Source: an uncultured Lachnospiraceae bacterium
GTDB lineage: Bacteria > Bacillota > Clostridia > Lachnospirales > Lachnospiraceae
Direction of reading: 5' to 3'
Length of the DNA stretch: 15,608 nt
Assembly (NCBI GenBank): GCA_945485625.1
Contig: CALYSH010000009.1
Span: 1-15,608, forward strand
Shown here piece after piece: positions 12,460-15,608 of this stretch. The translations under genes and the position numbers were made by a program. Under the pieces are notes generated by a model that did no database searches, was not told where the DNA came from, and saw only the letters and a list, made by a program, of their open reading frames with translations. Position 1 is the stretch's first letter, and every line of letters begins with the position of its first letter.

Positions 12460-14208
12460 ATGGTAGCTGTATTAAAAAAGATAAATATATTGTTGGACAG
12501 AAAGCAGAAAAGTACCATGGCCGGGCTTTTGGTTCTGATGATTATGGGAGCCTTTCTGCAGACCGCAGGTGTGGGCCTGTTGGTGCAGGTGGTAAATGTT
12601 GTTATCGACCGGAATGCGGTGGAGCACAGCAGGATTGCGGCGCTCTGCTATGGTTTGTTCGGCGGCGGAAGCTATGAGCGGTTTGCGGTTACGGTCATGG
12701 TGATGCTGATTGTGACCTTTATCGTGAAGAATGTGTTCCTGTTCGTGCAGTTAAAGCTGACCTATTCTTTTGTGTATACCAATCAGTTCCGGACCTCGGA
12801 GCGCATGATGCGCAATTACCTGCGCAGGGGCTATGAGTTTTTCCTAAATGCGGATACCGCGGTGGTGCAGAGAAGCATTACATCGGATGTAAACAATATG
12901 TACGCTTTGATTCTGGCCCTGCTTCAGATGTTTTCGGATACCGTGGTTTCCCTGTTTGTCATTGCCTATTGTTTTTACACCAATGGTATGATGACCTGCA
13001 TCATGGCTGTGGTTCTGGTGATTGTTATGGTAATCATCAAGAAGGTGTTAAAGCCTGTTATGTATAAGGCCGGCAAGGACAATCAGGATTATTACAGCGC
13101 CTTGTTTAAGCATATTTCCCAGACCGTACAGGGGATCAAGGACGTTAAAATCAGTTGTACGGAAACGTATTTTGTGAATGAATATAAGAAATGCGGTAAA
13201 GGGTATGTGGATGCGGTGCAGAAATACAGCCTTTACAACAATATGCCAAAATACATCATTGAGACCGTATGCGTGTCTACCATGGTTACATATATGATTG
13301 TGCAGCTGGTAAGCGGAAGCTCCACGGAAAATATGATGGAGGTATTAAGTACGCTGGCGGCAGCAGCCTTTGTGCTCCTGCCCTGTGTGAACCGCATCAA
13401 TAATCAGATGAATTCCATCGCTTATTTTGAGCCCTTTTTCATGGGGGTTACGGATCATCTGCAGGATGAAATCAGTGAGGAGAAGGTGGATATGTCATTT
13501 GCCGTGGATGCCCCCAGGCTTCCTGTGGAGAAGGAGATCCGTATGGAGCATATCACCTATGCATATCCCGGTACGGATAAGCTGATTTTTGACGATGCCT
13601 CTCTGCTCATTCCCATCGGTAAGTCCGTAGGTATTGTAGGTACCACCGGCGCCGGTAAGAGTACTGTGGTGGATATTCTGCTGGGACTGTTAAAGCCCGG
13701 CAGCGGAAGGATTCTGGCGGACGGCGTGAATGTGATGGAGAATTACAGAGGATGGCTTAAGAACATTGGGTATATTCCCCAGATGATTTTTATGCTGGAC
13801 GATACCATTCGCCGGAATGTGGCATTTGGCGTACCGGAAGAGAAAATCGATGAGGAGCGTATCTGGCAGGTGTTAAAGGAGGCCAGACTGGACGATTTTG
13901 TACGTTCCCTGCCCGAAGGCTTAAATACCGGTATCGGTGAGCGGGGCATTCGCTTATCCGGTGGACAGCGTCAGCGAATCAGTATCGCCAGAGCCCTGTA
14001 TCATGACCCCAAAATTTTGATTTTAGACGAGGCAACCTCCGCATTGGATAATGATACGGAAGCGGCCATTATGGAATCCATCAATGATTTTATGGGAAAG
14101 AAGACCCTTTTGATTATCGCCCATCGCCTGCAGACCATTGAGAAGTGCGATTTGGTGTACCGGGTAGAGGCCGGTAAGGCAACTCTGGAGCGTGGAGAGA
14201 AGGAATAA
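12460..14208 (+). CDS. ABC exporter half-transporter, PglK/MsbA-like lipid-linked glycan flippase
   Basis: The 582-residue protein fuses an exporter membrane domain with an ATPase domain; two copies would form a working dimer. Hydrophobic segments lie near residues 19-45, 72-97, 149-192 (two), 265-286 and 298-316. The ATPase domain has Walker A GTTGAGKST at 394-402 (Lys400), the Q-loop YIPQ with Gln441, the signature LSGGQ at 499-503, Walker B ILILDE ending Asp523-Glu524, and the switch His555. All motifs are intact, so it should be active. Its size and place among glycan genes match PglK (WlaB), which flips lipid-linked oligosaccharide in Campylobacter; drug or peptide export is less likely here. 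The ATG at 12460 follows CAGGAG about nine bases upstream and lies 15 bases after the previous stop. It is the only transporter in the window. Confidence 0.88.
   Translation: MVAVLKKINILLDRKQKSTMAGLLVLMIMGAFLQTAGVGLLVQVVNVVIDRNAVEHSRIAALCYGLFGGGSYERFAVTVMVMLIVTFIVKNVFLFVQLKLTYSFVYTNQFRTSERMMRNYLRRGYEFFLNADTAVVQRSITSDVNNMYALILALLQMFSDTVVSLFVIAYCFYTNGMMTCIMAVVLVIVMVIIKKVLKPVMYKAGKDNQDYYSALFKHISQTVQGIKDVKISCTETYFVNEYKKCGKGYVDAVQKYSLYNNMPKYIIETVCVSTMVTYMIVQLVSGSSTENMMEVLSTLAAAAFVLLPCVNRINNQMNSIAYFEPFFMGVTDHLQDEISEEKVDMSFAVDAPRLPVEKEIRMEHITYAYPGTDKLIFDDASLLIPIGKSVGIVGTTGAGKSTVVDILLGLLKPGSGRILADGVNVMENYRGWLKNIGYIPQMIFMLDDTIRRNVAFGVPEEKIDEERIWQVLKEARLDDFVRSLPEGLNTGIGERGIRLSGGQRQRISIARALYHDPKILILDEATSALDNDTEAAIMESINDFMGKKTLLIIAHRLQTIEKCDLVYRVEAGKATLERGEKE
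14200..14204 (+). promoter_or_regulatory. Ribosome binding site that fixes the pseF start
   Basis: AAGGA lies eight bases before ATG 14213, within the last codons of the ABC transporter gene. This favours ATG 14213 over the in-frame GTG at 14192, which it follows. Confidence 0.8.
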
Positions 14209-14212
14209 AAAA

Positions 14213-14905
14213 ATGAAATGTTTGGCAATGATTACCGCCAGAGGCGGCAGCAAGAGAATTCCCCGCAAAAATATCAAAGAGTTTTGCGGAAAACCCATTC
14301 TGGCGTATTCCATAACCGCCGCCCTGGAATGTGGGTTGTTTGATGAGGTTATGGTTTCTACGGATGATGAGGAAATCGCGGAGGTGGCAAAGCAGTACGG
14401 AGCCCGGGTTCCCTTTTTTCGAAGCAGAGAGAATGCTGACGATTACAGTACCACCAGAGATGTGGCGCTGGAGGTCATTGAGGCCTATGGAAGGCTGGGC
14501 AGAGAGTTTGATGCGGTCTGCGTCATTTATCCAACTGCACCCTTTATTACCGCAGAGATTCTGAAGGATGCCATGGATAAGCTGGAGGAAACAGGCGCGG
14601 ACAGTGTGCTTCCTGTGGTACGGTTCGGATTCCCGCCTCAGAGAGGGCTGTTGATTCGGGATGGCAGGGCGGCTTTTCGCTGGCCGGAGTACAGCCTGAC
14701 ACGTTCCCAGGATTTGGAGCCCTTTTATCATGATGCCGGCCAGTTTTATTGTATGAATACCAGGCGTTTTCTGGAGCAGAAGCTTCTGGTGATGGACAAT
14801 ACCTGTCCTCTGATTTTGCCGGAGGAATGTGTGCAGGATATCGATACCATGGAGGATTGGAGGCTTGCGGAATTAAAATACCGCATGCTTCGGGAAAGCA
14901 AATAA
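14213..14905 (+). CDS. pseF: Pseudaminic acid cytidylyltransferase
   Basis: PseF activates pseudaminic acid with CTP to give CMP-pseudaminic acid, the donor used by glycosyltransferases. The 230-residue protein opens with MKCLAMITARGGSKRIPRKNI, the CTP-binding signature of CMP-nonulosonate synthetases (ARGGSKRIPRKNI from residue 9), then VSTDDEEIAEVAKQYGA, ADDYSTTRDVA, FPPQRGL, TRSQDLEPFYHDAGQFY (Asp174) and a C-terminal DIDTMEDW. The QRGL and YHDAGQFY stretches point to PseF rather than NeuA. The start is ATG 14213, with AAGGA at 14200-14204. An upstream in-frame GTG at 14192 would overlap the ABC gene by 17 bases and lacks a well-placed ribosome binding site. The gap to the ABC gene is four bases and to pseI twenty. 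Confidence 0.92.
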   Translation: MKCLAMITARGGSKRIPRKNIKEFCGKPILAYSITAALECGLFDEVMVSTDDEEIAEVAKQYGARVPFFRSRENADDYSTTRDVALEVIEAYGRLGREFDAVCVIYPTAPFITAEILKDAMDKLEETGADSVLPVVRFGFPPQRGLLIRDGRAAFRWPEYSLTRSQDLEPFYHDAGQFYCMNTRRFLEQKLLVMDNTCPLILPEECVQDIDTMEDWRLAELKYRMLRESK

Positions 14906-14925
14906 TTGTTTTGTGGGAGAGCAGG

Positions 14926-15608
14926 ATGAAGAGAGAGATCGTCATTAACGGACGTCCTGTGGGAGCAGGGCATCCCACTTATATCATCGCAGAAATGTCT
15001 GCCAACCATGCCGGCAGCATAGAGCGCGCTAAGGAGATTATCCGGGCGGCAAAGGACAGCGGTGCGGATTGTGTGAAAATACAGACCTATACCCCGGATA
15101 CTTTAACTATTGACTGTCACAACTCGTATTTCCAGATTGAATCGGGTACCTGGGAGGGGGAAAATCTATACAGCCTGTACGGCAGGGCCTATACTCCCTG
15201 GGAGTGGCATCGGGCCTTGAAGGAGGAGGCAGAACGTGTAGGTATCGACTTTTTATCCACCCCCTTTGACAAGACTTCCGTGGATTTTCTGGAAGATCTG
15301 GGGATGAACTTTTATAAAATTGCTTCCTTTGAAGTGGTGGACCTTCCGCTGCTTCGTTATGTGGCATCCAAGGGAAAGCCCATTATTATGTCTACCGGAA
15401 TGGGGACGCTGGAGGAAATCCGGGAAGCGGTGGAAGCAATCCATGAAACCGGAAATCATCAGCTGGCGATTTTAAAATGCTCCAGTGCCTATCCGGCGAA
15501 TCCTGCGGACATGCATCTGAGCACCATTGCCGACATGATGAAGCGCTTTGACATGCCGGTGGGTCTGTCGGATCATTCCCTGGGCTCCTTAAGTGCAACC
15601 ACGGCGGT
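14926..15608 (+). CDS. pseI: Pseudaminic acid synthase, 3' end cut by the window
   Basis: PseI (NeuB family) condenses 2,4-diacetamido-2,4,6-trideoxy-L-altrose with phosphoenolpyruvate to form pseudaminic acid. The frame is open from ATG 14926 to the window end, giving 227 complete codons of a protein usually near 340-350 residues, so the C-terminal SAF domain is missing. The visible TIM barrel part has YIIAEMSANHAGS (19-31), DCVKIQTYTPDTLTI, GTWEGENLYSLYGRAYTPWEWH, DFLSTPFDKTSVDFLE, YKIASFEVVDLPL, IIMSTGMG, KCSSAYPANPADM and VGLSDHSLG. The WEGENLYSLYxxAYTPWEWH stretch is characteristic of PseI as opposed to sialic or legionaminic acid synthases. GGGAGA at 14915-14920 precedes the ATG. Whether pseG, pseB or further transferases follow cannot be seen. 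Confidence 0.93.
   Translation, partial: MKREIVINGRPVGAGHPTYIIAEMSANHAGSIERAKEIIRAAKDSGADCVKIQTYTPDTLTIDCHNSYFQIESGTWEGENLYSLYGRAYTPWEWHRALKEEAERVGIDFLSTPFDKTSVDFLEDLGMNFYKIASFEVVDLPLLRYVASKGKPIIMSTGMGTLEEIREAVEAIHETGNHQLAILKCSSAYPANPADMHLSTIADMMKRFDMPVGLSDHSLGSLSATTA

Noticed and set aside
14192..14212. GTG 14192 as the pseF start
   Set aside because: It would overlap the ABC gene by 17 bases, and the protein family begins at the MKCLAMITARGGS position matching ATG 14213.

Overview
The window looks like a chromosomal surface-glycan locus from a Gram-positive anaerobe of the class Clostridia, most likely Lachnospiraceae. That assignment is inferred from strong AGGAG-type ribosome binding sites, U-tailed hairpin terminators between transcription units, a moderate GC content and the overall feel of the proteins; no rRNA or other taxonomic marker is present. 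All thirteen genes lie on the plus strand. Nothing looks like a phage, an insertion sequence, a CRISPR array or a tRNA.

Layout. (1) 1-271: possible tail of an upstream gene, a tandem direct repeat, a terminator and an overlapping sigma-A-type promoter. (2) 272-2110: glmS, making glucosamine-6-phosphate. (3) 2196-5497: a tightly packed GDP-L-fucose cassette, gmd - manC - fcl, with a 10-base overlap and a 6-base gap. (4) 5498-7258: an AT-richer insert-like unit with its own promoter, nested palindromes and terminator, carrying one AlbA_2/HATPase/winged-helix putative regulator. (5) 7267-15608: a long operon-like run, pseC - glmM - GT2 - GNAT (pseH-like) - GT2 - ABC flippase - pseF - pseI, the last gene cut by the window end.

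How the genes fit together. GlmS and GlmM feed the UDP-GlcNAc pool, which is the starting point of CMP-pseudaminic acid synthesis. PseC (C4 aminotransferase), a PseH-like N-acetyltransferase, PseI (condensation with PEP) and PseF (CMP activation) cover four of the six pseudaminate steps. PseB (4,6-dehydratase/5-epimerase) and PseG (UDP-hydrolase) are not in view. ManC, Gmd and Fcl make GDP-L-fucose from mannose-1-phosphate; no dedicated phosphomannomutase is in view. Two membrane-anchored GT2 enzymes and a PglK/MsbA-like ABC exporter suggest that a lipid-linked glycan containing such sugars is built on the cytoplasmic face and flipped. The final acceptor (capsule, cell-wall glycan or flagellin) cannot be told from this window.

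The most unusual non-coding signals are: a conserved stem-loop element seen in three intergenic regions (about 121-150, 2129-2174, 5506-5551) that also carries a promoter-like TTGAA(A/T)-17-TATACT arrangement; a cluster of three perfect palindromes around the AlbA_2 gene promoter; a tandem repeat merged with the terminator and promoter ahead of glmS, with no room for a glmS ribozyme; and a long hairpin without a U-tract directly ahead of glmM.
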